This document shows, piece after piece, positions 19,249 to 28,906 of a stretch of 64,000 nucleotides of DNA; positions within the stretch are counted from its first letter, which is position 1; every line of letters begins with the position of its first letter. The position numbers and the translations under genes are program-made. This DNA comes from Metabacillus rhizolycopersici. GTDB lineage: Bacteria; Bacillota; Bacilli; Bacillales; Bacillaceae. The notes under the pieces are model-generated. The model was not told where the DNA came from, did not search any database, and worked only from the letters and a program-made list of their open reading frames with translations. The stretch covers positions 1 through 64,000 of the forward strand of contig NZ_JAIQUM010000011.1 in NCBI RefSeq assembly GCF_020075705.1, written 5' to 3'.

Positions 19249-19361
19249 TTGTACACAAAAATCTCAATACACACCAATATGTATACACATTTGTTTACAA
19301 GTATACTTTTCCGCACACAAAAGAACACATATTTGTATACATGTGTACAAATATGCAAACA
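19249..19361. repeat. parC: putative parC iteron cluster II
   Basis: GTATAC occurs at 19281, 19301 and 19335, plus a related TTGTACAC at 19249. The unit at 19332-19361 matches cluster I's 18972-19001 at 26 of 30 positions, exactly 360 bases away. Spacings are 20 and 34 bases. The 245 bases between the clusters lack the motif. The cluster lies in the gap between parM and the SDR gene and holds no gene. Confidence 0.6.
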
Positions 19362-19462
19362 CACCTCTTCACTTTATAATTAAAAAGCAATCATAAATAT
19401 ATGCTGCTTCACCCTAAAATAAAAATGAATGCTAAAATCAAAAATGACACCCTTACATTCAT

Positions 19463-20305
19463 TCATCCCTTTAATTGTTTTAAAAATAGTCTTTCCCAAC
19501 ATTTCCAAGGAAGAATAATTTTTAGAAAAACTGCTACCTTTACCCCTTTTCCAACCATATATCTTAACTTTGTATTCTTCCTTTTAGCAATAACTGCAAT
19601 TAATCGGGCAACCTCAGATGGATCCCAAAAATTACTCATGCCCTTTTCAATATGGTGTTCAAGCTTTTTCATTGTTTCATAGTAAGGAGAATCCACTTTC
19701 AAAGAAGCTTCAGTCACTTGTTTTCCTGTAGACCAAATATTTGTTTGATATGAACCAGGTTCAACAAGAATAACCTCAATGCCAAAGGGCTTCATTTCTA
19801 GTCGAAGTGATTCACTCCAGCCTTCTATAGCATGTTTGGATGTTATGTATGGCGATAAACCTGGAAATCCAATTTTGCCACTAATACTACTTAAATTTAT
19901 AATCTTGCCACTATGTTGTAGCCTCATCAGCGGGAGAACAGCTTGAGTGACAGCAATTACACCAAATACATTTGTTTCAAATTGCCTTCGGTATTCATCG
20001 ATTGGAACCTCCTCTACAAATCCAGCACCAGCAAATCCTGCATTATTGACAAGAACATCAATACGCCCAAGCCCCTCCATATAGCTTTTCCAGTTATTAA
20101 TAGAGACATTAGAGGAAACATCTAATTCAACTATTTGTATCCTTTCCTCCACCCCAAGAGTTTTAGCATGATCCATTAAATTGATGCTTTTATTTACGTC
20201 ACGCATTGTTGCAATTACACGAAATCCGCTTTTCGCTAGTTCTAGAGATGTTAACAAACCAAAACCACTAGAAGAGCCTGTTACAACTGCAATTTGTTTT
20301 TCCAT
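19463..20305 (-). CDS. short-chain dehydrogenase/reductase (SDR)
   Basis: A 280-residue classical SDR. The NAD(P) motif is TGSSSGFG at residues 9-16, the NNAG motif reads LVNNAGFAGAG, the catalytic serine lies in INLSSISG and the YxxxK motif is YITSK near residue 153. A C-terminal extension of about 40 residues is basic and hydrophobic (KVAVFLKIILPWKCWERLF) and may associate with the membrane. The substrate is unknown. Start ATG 20305 with AGGAGG four bases ahead; a GTG/ATG six codons earlier would put the ribosome site inside the gene. It is a single gene and I saw no terminator after it. Confidence 0.9.
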   Translation of the reverse strand: MEKQIAVVTGSSSGFGLLTSLELAKSGFRVIATMRDVNKSINLMDHAKTLGVEERIQIVELDVSSNVSINNWKSYMEGLGRIDVLVNNAGFAGAGFVEEVPIDEYRRQFETNVFGVIAVTQAVLPLMRLQHSGKIINLSSISGKIGFPGLSPYITSKHAIEGWSESLRLEMKPFGIEVILVEPGSYQTNIWSTGKQVTEASLKVDSPYYETMKKLEHHIEKGMSNFWDPSEVARLIAVIAKRKNTKLRYMVGKGVKVAVFLKIILPWKCWERLFLKQLKG

Positions 20306-22323
<2,018 letters not shown>

Positions 22324-22370
22324 TCAAATCGATATAAGGCAAAGGGAAACTCAATATACTTCTACTATTT

Positions 22371-22418
22371 AAAAGAGTAGCAACTACTAAAGACCTCTAG
22401 TAGTTGCTACTCTTTTGT
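22371..22418. terminator. bidirectional terminator after gdhA and the sigY-type operon
   Basis: A 19-bp perfect stem, AAAAGAGTAGCAACTACTA at 22371-22389 against its complement at 22398-22416, with an eight-base loop. T runs follow in both readings, so it stops gdhA from the left and the ABC permease gene from the right. Confidence 0.93.
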
Positions 22419-22452
22419 TTTTTGCTAGATTCTATAAATATGCTATTTTAGC

Positions 22453-23283
22453 TTAATACACCTGCTTTTCAAACAGAATATGACGTTCATTCATTTTGGA
22501 AATTTTGATCAATAAAAACACACTTATTGTAATGAGAAGGATTCCAATTAATAGAATGATCATTGGATTGAGGTAAAACAATCCGCTCACCTGACCGATT
22601 AACAAACCAATTATCGGCAGAACAGTGACTCCGCCAATTTGTTGTGCTTCCTGAAATCCTTTTACACGTGCCGAGATAAGAATATTAAATAAAATAGTTA
22701 ATACTGTAAGCGAAGGAACAATCCAAAATACAAACATTAGCCAATTTGTTGTTAGGAAGAGCACGCTGTTAAATTGCCCATACGTAAGAAAATTGATTAC
22801 AAGGGCACTTAGCAAAAGTCCCCCAAGCGAGATGCTCATGGCTGGTAGAAACGCCGCAAGCATTTTCCCAATAAATAAATCCTTGATATTTATTGGTGCG
22901 AACAATAAACTTTCAAGTGTCCTTCTCTCCTTTTCTCCCACAAAGCTGTTAGCAGCTATCATCATTGACGTAATCACAGGAACAAGTAAATATAATGGAG
23001 GAAGCATATAATTCACAAATAAGTAAATTTCTTGGCTCTTTCTATCAGAAATTCCTCTTATTACTTCTCCTTCTTTCCCAGGTATCTCACCTATTAAATT
23101 CACCATTTGATCGAGACCATTTATCAATGAAAGATTATACGTTTGAAGGAGATAAACGACGAAGGCTGGCATAATCACGCATAATATTGTTGGTAGAATC
23201 AACATTGGAATCAAAATTTGTTTTGTCGCTAAAATTGATTTTATATCTTTTTTGGCAATGATCTGTACCATTCTTTTATTCAT
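22453..23283 (-). CDS. ABC-2 type permease of the sigY-type operon (YxlG-like)
   Basis: A 276-residue membrane protein with about six membrane segments, beginning with a cytoplasmic Lys-rich start (MNKRMVQIIAKKDIKSIL). The sequence FVGEKERRTLESLLFAPI after the second segment is the usual ABC-2 permease (NatB-like) signature. It pairs with the ATPase gene just upstream, which it overlaps by eight bases; GAGGAGGAG lies ahead of ATG. Last gene of an operon whose order matches sigY-yxlCDEFG of B. subtilis, where YxlF/YxlG form an exporter-like pair of unknown substrate. Confidence 0.85.
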   Translation of the reverse strand: MNKRMVQIIAKKDIKSILATKQILIPMLILPTILCVIMPAFVVYLLQTYNLSLINGLDQMVNLIGEIPGKEGEVIRGISDRKSQEIYLFVNYMLPPLYLLVPVITSMMIAANSFVGEKERRTLESLLFAPINIKDLFIGKMLAAFLPAMSISLGGLLLSALVINFLTYGQFNSVLFLTTNWLMFVFWIVPSLTVLTILFNILISARVKGFQEAQQIGGVTVLPIIGLLIGQVSGLFYLNPMIILLIGILLITISVFLLIKISKMNERHILFEKQVY

Positions 23284-24178
23284 TATTTCTCCTCCTCACT
23301 TCAAAATAGATGGATTCCAAGCTTACATTTTCAATAATTGTAGAATGTATCCACGTTTCCTTTAATATCTCCCTTAATAATGGTGATATTTCTCCTTTTG
23401 AAGATAGCGTAAAGAGAAGCGATGTTTCGCCTATTCGTTCCACAGGGTGTCCAAAATAGGATGTATCATCCAATTTTAATCCTGTTTCTACTCTTAGCAT
23501 CACATTAGTTAAAAAATCATCGTCTAACTGTTGTCGCGTTCCTGCCGCTAATACCCTTCCCTCCTCCATAAATACATATGAGTGACAAATGTCCTCTAGC
23601 TGCTGAAGAACATGTGAGCAAATAATAATCGTAGTCTGTTCATTTTTATTCAATCTAGCTAGATACCCTAAAACATCCCTTATCCCATCAGGATCAAGAC
23701 CGTTTGTCGGTTCGTCCAGAAATAATATTTTCGGTTTATGCAGCAATGCCTTCGCTAGTGCAAGCCGCTTTTTCATCCCCGTGCTGTATGTTCCTACCTT
23801 CTTATGGCGATGATCATATAAATCAAACTCTTTTAGTAATTCATCAACTCTTTCCCTTCCTTTCCTGACCCCATATATTTCCGAGAAAAATAACAGATTG
23901 TCTGTTCCGCTCATTTCATGATACAGCCCCGCCCCTTCAGTCACAATGCCACTCATTTGACGGATCACATTTCCATCGGTCGCAGGGCTAAAGCCGTTTA
24001 TTTCCATCGTTCCTTGTTCAGGCTTGATCACACCGTTCAAGAGCCGGATCATTGTCGTTTTTCCGGAACCGTTAGGACCAAGAAGACCAACAATATTCCC
24101 TTTCCCTACTGAGAAATTCATTCCTGACAAAACTGATTGTGAGCCAAAGCGCTTATGAACATTGGTTACAGTTATCAC
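23276..24178 (-). CDS. ABC transporter ATPase of the sigY-type operon (YxlF-like)
   Basis: A 300-residue ATPase of the exporter type. Walker A is GPNGSGKTT, the signature is YSTGMKKRLALAKAL and Walker B is ILFLDEPTNGLDPDG. A C-terminal ~80 residues is a variable domain common in drug- and bacitracin-type exporters. I placed the start at GTG 24178 because AGAGGTG lies six bases ahead; GTG at 24187 would start within that site. It follows the small membrane protein gene and overlaps the permease gene. In B. subtilis the equivalent products, with YxlC-E, control SigY activity. Confidence 0.87.
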   Translation of the reverse strand: MITVTNVHKRFGSQSVLSGMNFSVGKGNIVGLLGPNGSGKTTMIRLLNGVIKPEQGTMEINGFSPATDGNVIRQMSGIVTEGAGLYHEMSGTDNLLFFSEIYGVRKGRERVDELLKEFDLYDHRHKKVGTYSTGMKKRLALAKALLHKPKILFLDEPTNGLDPDGIRDVLGYLARLNKNEQTTIIICSHVLQQLEDICHSYVFMEEGRVLAAGTRQQLDDDFLTNVMLRVETGLKLDDTSYFGHPVERIGETSLLFTLSSKGEISPLLREILKETWIHSTIIENVSLESIYFEVRRRNNE

Positions 24179-24237
24179 AAGTATCACCTCTTAATTTCTA
24201 CATTTTTCTTCTGTATCTATTTGAAAAGGCATTTTCT

Positions 24238-24441
24238 TCATTTCAGCGTTTTTCGATAAGGCCTAATCACGATGAAATAATAAAACAGCGTCGGTAATGG
24301 AAACTGGATCAGTCCCCAAATTCCCCAAAACCAGGAGTACGCTCCTTTCTTCTTTGCATCTATAAATAAAAGAATGCTCTGAGCAAGCAAAATCGGTGCT
24401 ACTAATAAAATAGCCACTACAAGTTCGAAATCCATTGTCAA
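24238..24441 (-). CDS. small two-helix membrane protein, YxlD/YxlE-like SigY regulator
   Basis: A 67-residue membrane protein with two hydrophobic helices (about 8-28 and 38-57) and a positively charged tail (RPYRKTLK). The pattern SILLFIDAKKKGAYSWFWGI fits the phospholipase D-nuclease N-terminal (PLDc_N) type found in YxlE. B. subtilis has two such genes, yxlD (68 residues) and yxlE (62); only one is present here. Start is TTG at 24441, spaced well from AGAGGTG; ATG at 24435 is the alternative. It overlaps the preceding gene by four bases. By analogy it helps hold SigY inactive at the membrane. Confidence 0.75.
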   Translation of the reverse strand: MTMDFELVVAILLVAPILLAQSILLFIDAKKKGAYSWFWGIWGLIQFPLPTLFYYFIVIRPYRKTLK

Positions 24442-24767
24442 AGCATCGTCACCTCTTTCCGCTTATTTCTACGTTTTTTTTCTGCCATAAAAATAAACGG
24501 TATAAATAGGATCGTCAAACCCTGAATCCAGATGAAAACAGTCGTCATTTTAAAAGCAATTGCAGCGTATGAAACTAAAATAATAAGTGCTGTAATTAAA
24601 AATATAACTAATTCTCGTCTATATGCTTTTTTTCGTTCTGTTTTAAAGTTAGTTAACGTATTCATTAGATGATGTTGCTGTGGAACTTCCACTTTATGAA
24701 TATCCTCTACTTTTTGCAAATCCTCCATCAACTTGCTAATCCATTCACTTTCATTATTCTCTTTCAT
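24438..24767 (-). CDS. YxlC-like negative regulator of the ECF sigma factor
   Basis: A 109-residue protein with a soluble N-terminal half (residues 1-55, acidic then basic, SEWISKLMEDLQKVEDIHKV) and two membrane helices (about 57-76 and 80-96). The start overlaps the sigma factor stop by one base (TAATG), the coupling expected for an anti-sigma factor. Length and place match YxlC (106 residues) of B. subtilis. The family is poorly conserved, so the assignment rests on operon order and topology. Confidence 0.75.
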   Translation of the reverse strand: MKENNESEWISKLMEDLQKVEDIHKVEVPQQHHLMNTLTNFKTERKKAYRRELVIFLITALIILVSYAAIAFKMTTVFIWIQGLTILFIPFIFMAEKKRRNKRKEVTML

Positions 24768-25297
24768 TATTGCAGCTCCTTTCGAATCCGCTTTAGACCA
24801 TTGTGCACACGCGACTTTACTGTTCCCTCTTTCAAACTAAGCATCGTTGCAATTTCTGAATAAGTGAATCCATAGTAATGCCTAAGCAAAATTGGTGTAC
24901 GAATATTCGGTTCTAGCTCTGCAAACATCTCTAGATAGATGGACCATTCCTGTCCATTTATCATGATATTCCATTTCATCTTTTGTTTTACGTCATTCTT
25001 AACCTTTTCGTAACGTTTTCTCTCCCTTTTTTCCTTACGCTGTTGATCAATGAATAATCGAGATGCGATAGCAATAAGCCATGTTGAAAATTTTGCTTCC
25101 CCCTTAAAGCTTTGGAGGTGAATGTACGCCTTTAGCATTGTTTCCTGAATAAGATCCTCTGTCAGATCAGGATGAAGGGTTAGCTTAATTAAATATTTGT
25201 ATATGAACATATAGTTATTCTGGAACAGTTTAGTAAAAGCCTCGTCTTTTCCAGCCTTTGCTTCTCTAACAAGTTTCCTTTCTTCCGCCTGATCCAA
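24767..25297 (-). CDS. sigY: ECF sigma factor, SigY type
   Basis: A 176-residue ECF sigma factor. Region 2 spans about 20-85 and contains [20 protein letters not shown] and [21 protein letters not shown]. Region 4 spans about 120-175 with [20 protein letters not shown] followed by [18 protein letters not shown]. subtilis SigY has 178 residues and the same five downstream gene types. The start is TTG at 25297, with AGGGGGA about 10 bases ahead. An ECF promoter of the SigY type (TGAACG, 16 bases, CGTC) lies at 25336-25361, so the gene is probably autoregulated. Confidence 0.88.
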   Translation of the reverse strand: MDQAEERKLVREAKAGKDEAFTKLFQNNYMFIYKYLIKLTLHPDLTEDLIQETMLKAYIHLQSFKGEAKFSTWLIAIASRLFIDQQRKEKRERKRYEKVKNDVKQKMKWNIMINGQEWSIYLEMFAELEPNIRTPILLRHYYGFTYSEIATMLSLKEGTVKSRVHNGLKRIRKELQ

Positions 25298-25335
25298 TCG
25301 ATGACAATCCCCCTATCTATTTGCTCTAATGATAT

Positions 25336-25361
25336 GACGTTTTGTTACTCTTAATCGTTCA
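25336..25361 (-). promoter_or_regulatory. ECF (SigY-type) autoregulatory promoter
   Basis: On the minus strand TGAACG (25361-25356) and CGTC (25339-25336) are separated by exactly 16 bases, 39 bases ahead of the sigma factor start. To my knowledge B. subtilis SigY recognises the same pair at its own promoter. Confidence 0.8.
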
Positions 25362-25404
25362 CTACTATTTTAAAAAATATTTTTTAAGCTTTGCCCTAAA
25401 CATC

Positions 25405-25437
25405 AAAAGAGCCCAACACAATTGTTAGGCTCTTGTT
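25405..25437 (-). terminator. terminator of the liv operon
   Basis: AAGAGCCCAAC at 25407-25417 pairs with GTTAGGCTCTT at 25424-25434, with a T run on the minus strand side. It lies 60 bases after the livF stop and upstream of the sigY promoter. Confidence 0.85.
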
Positions 25438-25496
25438 TAGAATAAAATAATTGAAACTTCGTGTACCTATCTTTTGATTAAGAAAGGACCCTGCGA

Positions 25497-26210
25497 TTAC
25501 AAACCGCCAAGATAAGCTTTCTTAATTTCTTCACTGGCTTGTAATTCTGCAGCTGAACCTGAAGCAACAACACTTCCTGTCTCAATGACATATGCACGGT
25601 TGGCTATAGATAGAGCCATGTTGGCATTTTGTTCAACAAGCAAGACTGTTGTTCCTTCACGGTTGATTTCCTCAATAATCTGGAAGATGGTTTTTACGAT
25701 TAAAGGTGCTAATCCCATTGACGGCTCATCAAGCAAAAGGAGCTTCGGCTTTGCCATAATGGCTCTCCCCATCGCAAGCATTTGTTGTTCTCCACCAGAT
25801 AATGTCCCTGATAACTGTTTTCTGCGTTCAAGCAGTCTTGGGAAAAGTCCATAAACCTTTTCTATATCTTTACGGATCTCATTTTTTTCCTTCCTTAAAT
25901 AGGCGCCTAGCTCGAGGTTTTCCTCAACTGACATGTTCGCAAACACCCTGCGCCCCTCAGGTACATGAGATATCCCTGCCTTTACAATTGTTTGTGCAGG
26001 CTTACCTGAGATAGACCCACCCAAGTATTCAATTGTCCCCGACTTTGGCTTAAGTAACCCAGAAAGAGTTTTTAGAAGCGTGCTTTTTCCAGCACCATTT
26101 GCTCCAATTAGCGTCACAATTTCTCCTTCATTTACTTCTAAAGAAACTCCCTTTAGCGCTTGGATATGTCCGTAAAATACATCGATTTCATTAACCTTCA
26201 GCATTGGCAC
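25497..26210 (-). CDS. livF: branched-chain amino acid ABC transporter ATPase LivF
   Basis: A 237-residue ATPase of the high-affinity branched-chain amino acid importer. Walker A reads GANGAGKST, the signature LSGGEQQMLAMGRAIM and Walker B LLLLDEPSMGLAP, the last being typical of LivF. I prefer GTG at 26210, six bases after GGAGG; ATG at 26204 and TTG at 26216 are alternatives. It overlaps livG by about 20 bases and is the last gene of the operon, followed by a terminator. Confidence 0.93.
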   Translation of the reverse strand: MPMLKVNEIDVFYGHIQALKGVSLEVNEGEIVTLIGANGAGKSTLLKTLSGLLKPKSGTIEYLGGSISGKPAQTIVKAGISHVPEGRRVFANMSVEENLELGAYLRKEKNEIRKDIEKVYGLFPRLLERRKQLSGTLSGGEQQMLAMGRAIMAKPKLLLLDEPSMGLAPLIVKTIFQIIEEINREGTTVLLVEQNANMALSIANRAYVIETGSVVASGSAAELQASEEIKKAYLGGL

Positions 26211-26985
26211 CGTCAACCTCCTCCCCTAGATAAGCCTCGATCACCTTAGGATGATTTCTAATTTTGTCTGGCGTCCCTTCTGCAATAAGTTGGCCGTGGT
26301 CTAACACATAGATTCTTTCACATATTCCCATAACTAATTTCATATCATGTTCAATTAGGAGAATCGTCAGGTTGAATTCCTTCCGTATAAAGGCAATTAA
26401 CTCCATAAGCTCATGTGTTTCTTGCGGATTCATTCCAGCTGCTGGCTCATCTAGTAATAGTAATTTAGGACCAGCGGCAAGGGCTCTTGCGATTTCTAAT
26501 CTTCGCTGCTGACCATATGGTAAATTTTTAGCCATTTCATCTTTATATTTATCAAGTTGGAAAATTTTAAGGAACTCAATTGATTTTTCCTCCATCTCCC
26601 TTTCCCCTGAAAAGTGGGATGGAAGGCGGATGATTGAACTGAAAATTGAATGCTTAGCTAATGAATGATAAGCTACTTTTACATTGTCTAAAACAGAAAG
26701 CTCATTAAAAAGGCGAATGTTTTGGAAGGTACGACTGATTCCTTTCCGTGTCACTTGATAAGGGGCCAATCCATTAAGACGTTTCCCGTTGAACAGAATC
26801 TCACCTTCAGTTGGTACGTACACTCCTGTTAGCAAGTTGAAGCTTGTCGTTTTCCCAGCTCCATTCGGTCCGATCAGTCCAATTAGCTCACCTTGGTGAA
26901 TTTCCATATTAAATCCCGAAACAGCCTTTAATCCACCAAATTGAATGCCAGCACCTTGAACCTCAAGCAATGGCTTATTTCCCAT
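26191..26985 (-). CDS. livG: branched-chain amino acid ABC transporter ATPase LivG
   Basis: A 264-residue ATPase with Walker A GPNGAGKTT, the LivG-specific ISRTFQNIRLFNELSVLDNV, a divergent signature LPYGQQRRLEIARAL and Walker B LLLLDEPAAGMNP. The start is ATG 26985, with AAGGAGG eight bases ahead; the frame opens earlier (27027) but that part overlaps livM and holds the ribosome site. It overlaps livM by 11 bases and livF by about 20. It pairs with LivF to power import. Confidence 0.93.
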   Translation of the reverse strand: MGNKPLLEVQGAGIQFGGLKAVSGFNMEIHQGELIGLIGPNGAGKTTSFNLLTGVYVPTEGEILFNGKRLNGLAPYQVTRKGISRTFQNIRLFNELSVLDNVKVAYHSLAKHSIFSSIIRLPSHFSGEREMEEKSIEFLKIFQLDKYKDEMAKNLPYGQQRRLEIARALAAGPKLLLLDEPAAGMNPQETHELMELIAFIRKEFNLTILLIEHDMKLVMGICERIYVLDHGQLIAEGTPDKIRNHPKVIEAYLGEEVDGANAEG

Positions 26986-27925
26986 AAGAGCTTCCTCCTT
27001 TCTTCCCTTTCCACTTTCCAAATACATCCGTAATTTCGCGAGTTCCCATTAATCCCTGTGGACGATAAAGCATCACAATAACTAGTACTAAACTATAAAT
27101 AATCATCCGTGTTTCTGGGAAATCCTGGAGAAAAGTTGAAATAATCGTTAGTAAAGCAGCAGCAATCACAGCTCCTGATAAACTACCAAGACCACCTAAA
27201 ACAACATAAATTAAAATATCAAAGGACTTTAAAAATCCGAAGTTTGTTGGTTGAATGATATAAAAGTTATGAGAATACAGGCCTCCTGCAACTCCGGCAA
27301 AGAAAGAACCGATGGTAAAAGCAATAACTTTATAATAAGTTGTGTTGATTCCCATTGCATCAGCAGCAATCTCATTTTCACGAATGGCGATAGCTGCTCG
27401 TCCATGTCTTGAATTTGTAAAGTTCATAATAACCAAGACGGTAATAAATAGGCAGATGAATGCATACGTCCAAGTAGTAAAATGGGAAACCTGCATCCCT
27501 GCTGCACCGCCGACATATTCAATATTCAAGAACACAATTCGAATGATTTCAGCAAAGCCTAAAGTTGCAATCGCTAAGTAATCACCTCGTAAACGTAAGG
27601 TTGGAATCCCAACGACTAAACCAGCAATAGCTGCGACAAGTCCACCGGCTAGCAACGCTACCGGAAACGGTAGTAATAGCTTCATCGTAAAGATTGCTGA
27701 AATATAAGCCCCTACAGCTAAAAATCCAGCATGCCCAATTGAGAATTGACCAGTAATCCCGATAACTAAATGTAGGCTAACAGCTAATATGATATTAATT
27801 GCGATATTAATTAACATGTTGCTATAGTAAGGATTTAATAGTCCACCACTAATTAGAACCTGAGTAATTCCATACCCCAGTATTGAAATGATTAAAAATA
27901 ACCAAAAACCTTTTGATTTTTTCAT
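26975..27925 (-). CDS. livM: branched-chain amino acid ABC transporter permease LivM
   Basis: A 316-residue permease with about nine membrane helices. The central motif GIPTLRLRGDYLAIATLGFAE is the LivM EAA-like loop that contacts LivG. The C-terminus is basic (LMGTREITDVFGKWKGKK). It lies 13 bases after livH and has AGGTGA ahead of ATG. Forms the membrane channel with LivH. Confidence 0.93.
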   Translation of the reverse strand: MKKSKGFWLFLIISILGYGITQVLISGGLLNPYYSNMLINIAINIILAVSLHLVIGITGQFSIGHAGFLAVGAYISAIFTMKLLLPFPVALLAGGLVAAIAGLVVGIPTLRLRGDYLAIATLGFAEIIRIVFLNIEYVGGAAGMQVSHFTTWTYAFICLFITVLVIMNFTNSRHGRAAIAIRENEIAADAMGINTTYYKVIAFTIGSFFAGVAGGLYSHNFYIIQPTNFGFLKSFDILIYVVLGGLGSLSGAVIAAALLTIISTFLQDFPETRMIIYSLVLVIVMLYRPQGLMGTREITDVFGKWKGKKGGSSYGK

Positions 27926-27938
27926 ATAGTTGTTTCAC

Positions 27939-28814
27939 CTACACTTTCTCTCTTGAATTTTTGCCAAAGATTCCTGATGGTTTAAAGATAAGAATTAGAA
28001 TTAGGATAATAAATGCTGCAGCGTCTCTCCATAGAGAAAACCCTAGTGCACTTACGATTGTTTCTGCAACTCCAAGCACAAGTCCGCCAACCATCGCTCC
28101 AGGAATAATTCCTATACCACCTAATACAGCGGCAATAAATGCCTTTAATCCTGGTATAACGCCCATAAGTGGTTCAATCTTCGTATAATAAATACCAAAG
28201 ATAACACCAGCTGCCCCTGCCAAAGCTGAACCAATAGCAAAAGTAGCAGAAATTGTCCGATCAACATTTATTCCCATTAAACGGGCTGCATCGATATCAT
28301 GAGAAACGGCACGCATCGCCTTCCCAATTTTTGTTCGATGTACAATAAATTGCAAAATAATCATAAGCACGACAGACGTACATAAAATTAATAATGACTG
28401 ACTACTAATTTGTGCGCCAAAGAAATCAAACGTTTTGTTACTAAAAACAGCTGGATATGCTTCTGGTTGCGCTCCACGGACATAAATAACTCCGTATTCA
28501 ATAAGAAGAGAAACCCCAATCGCTGTAATTAAAGCTGCAATTCTCGTTGCATTTCGAAGACGTTTATAAGCGATTCTCTCAATAAGTACTCCAAAAGCTG
28601 CACAAGCCACCATTGATAGCAATAGTGCAGGAATGAAGCCTAATCCAAACGCAGTAATGGCATAAAAGCCAATAAATGAACCAACCATAAACACATCGCC
28701 ATGAGCAAAGTTAATTAATTTTATGATTCCGTAAACCATTGTATAGCCCAGTGCTATCAATGCATAGATACTCCCTAGTGAAATACCGTTAATTAGTTGC
28801 TGTACCCATTCCAT
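27939..28814 (-). CDS. livH: branched-chain amino acid ABC transporter permease LivH
   Basis: A 291-residue permease with about eight membrane helices, starting MEWVQQLINGISLGSIYALIA and containing YTMVYGIIKLINFAHGD, the family signature. The motif AMRAVSHDIDAARLMGIN is the coupling loop. I moved the start to ATG 28814, since the GTG at 28826 abuts its ribosome site. A hairpin separates it from the binding-protein gene upstream. Confidence 0.93.
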   Translation of the reverse strand: MEWVQQLINGISLGSIYALIALGYTMVYGIIKLINFAHGDVFMVGSFIGFYAITAFGLGFIPALLLSMVACAAFGVLIERIAYKRLRNATRIAALITAIGVSLLIEYGVIYVRGAQPEAYPAVFSNKTFDFFGAQISSQSLLILCTSVVLMIILQFIVHRTKIGKAMRAVSHDIDAARLMGINVDRTISATFAIGSALAGAAGVIFGIYYTKIEPLMGVIPGLKAFIAAVLGGIGIIPGAMVGGLVLGVAETIVSALGFSLWRDAAAFIILILILIFKPSGIFGKNSREKV

Positions 28815-28866
28815 TTCTTTCCTCACTCCTTTTCGAACTCAAATTAATACGGTTTAAAACAAAACG

Positions 28867-28893
28867 AAAATGGGAGGATAGTCCCCCCATTTC
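28867..28893 (-). terminator. attenuating hairpin between livJ and livH
   Basis: AAATGGGAGG (28868-28877) pairs with CCCCCCATTT (28883-28892) with one mismatch, and TTTTCGTTTT follows on the minus strand. It is just after the binding-protein stop, so it should let livJ mRNA exceed that of the permease and ATPase genes. Confidence 0.75.
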
Positions 28894-28906
28894 TCTAAGT
28901 TTATCC

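Noticed and set aside
18855..19361. GTATAC iterons as a plasmid replication origin
   Set aside because: No replication initiator gene or DnaA-box cluster is nearby, while parM and parR are; a centromere fits better.
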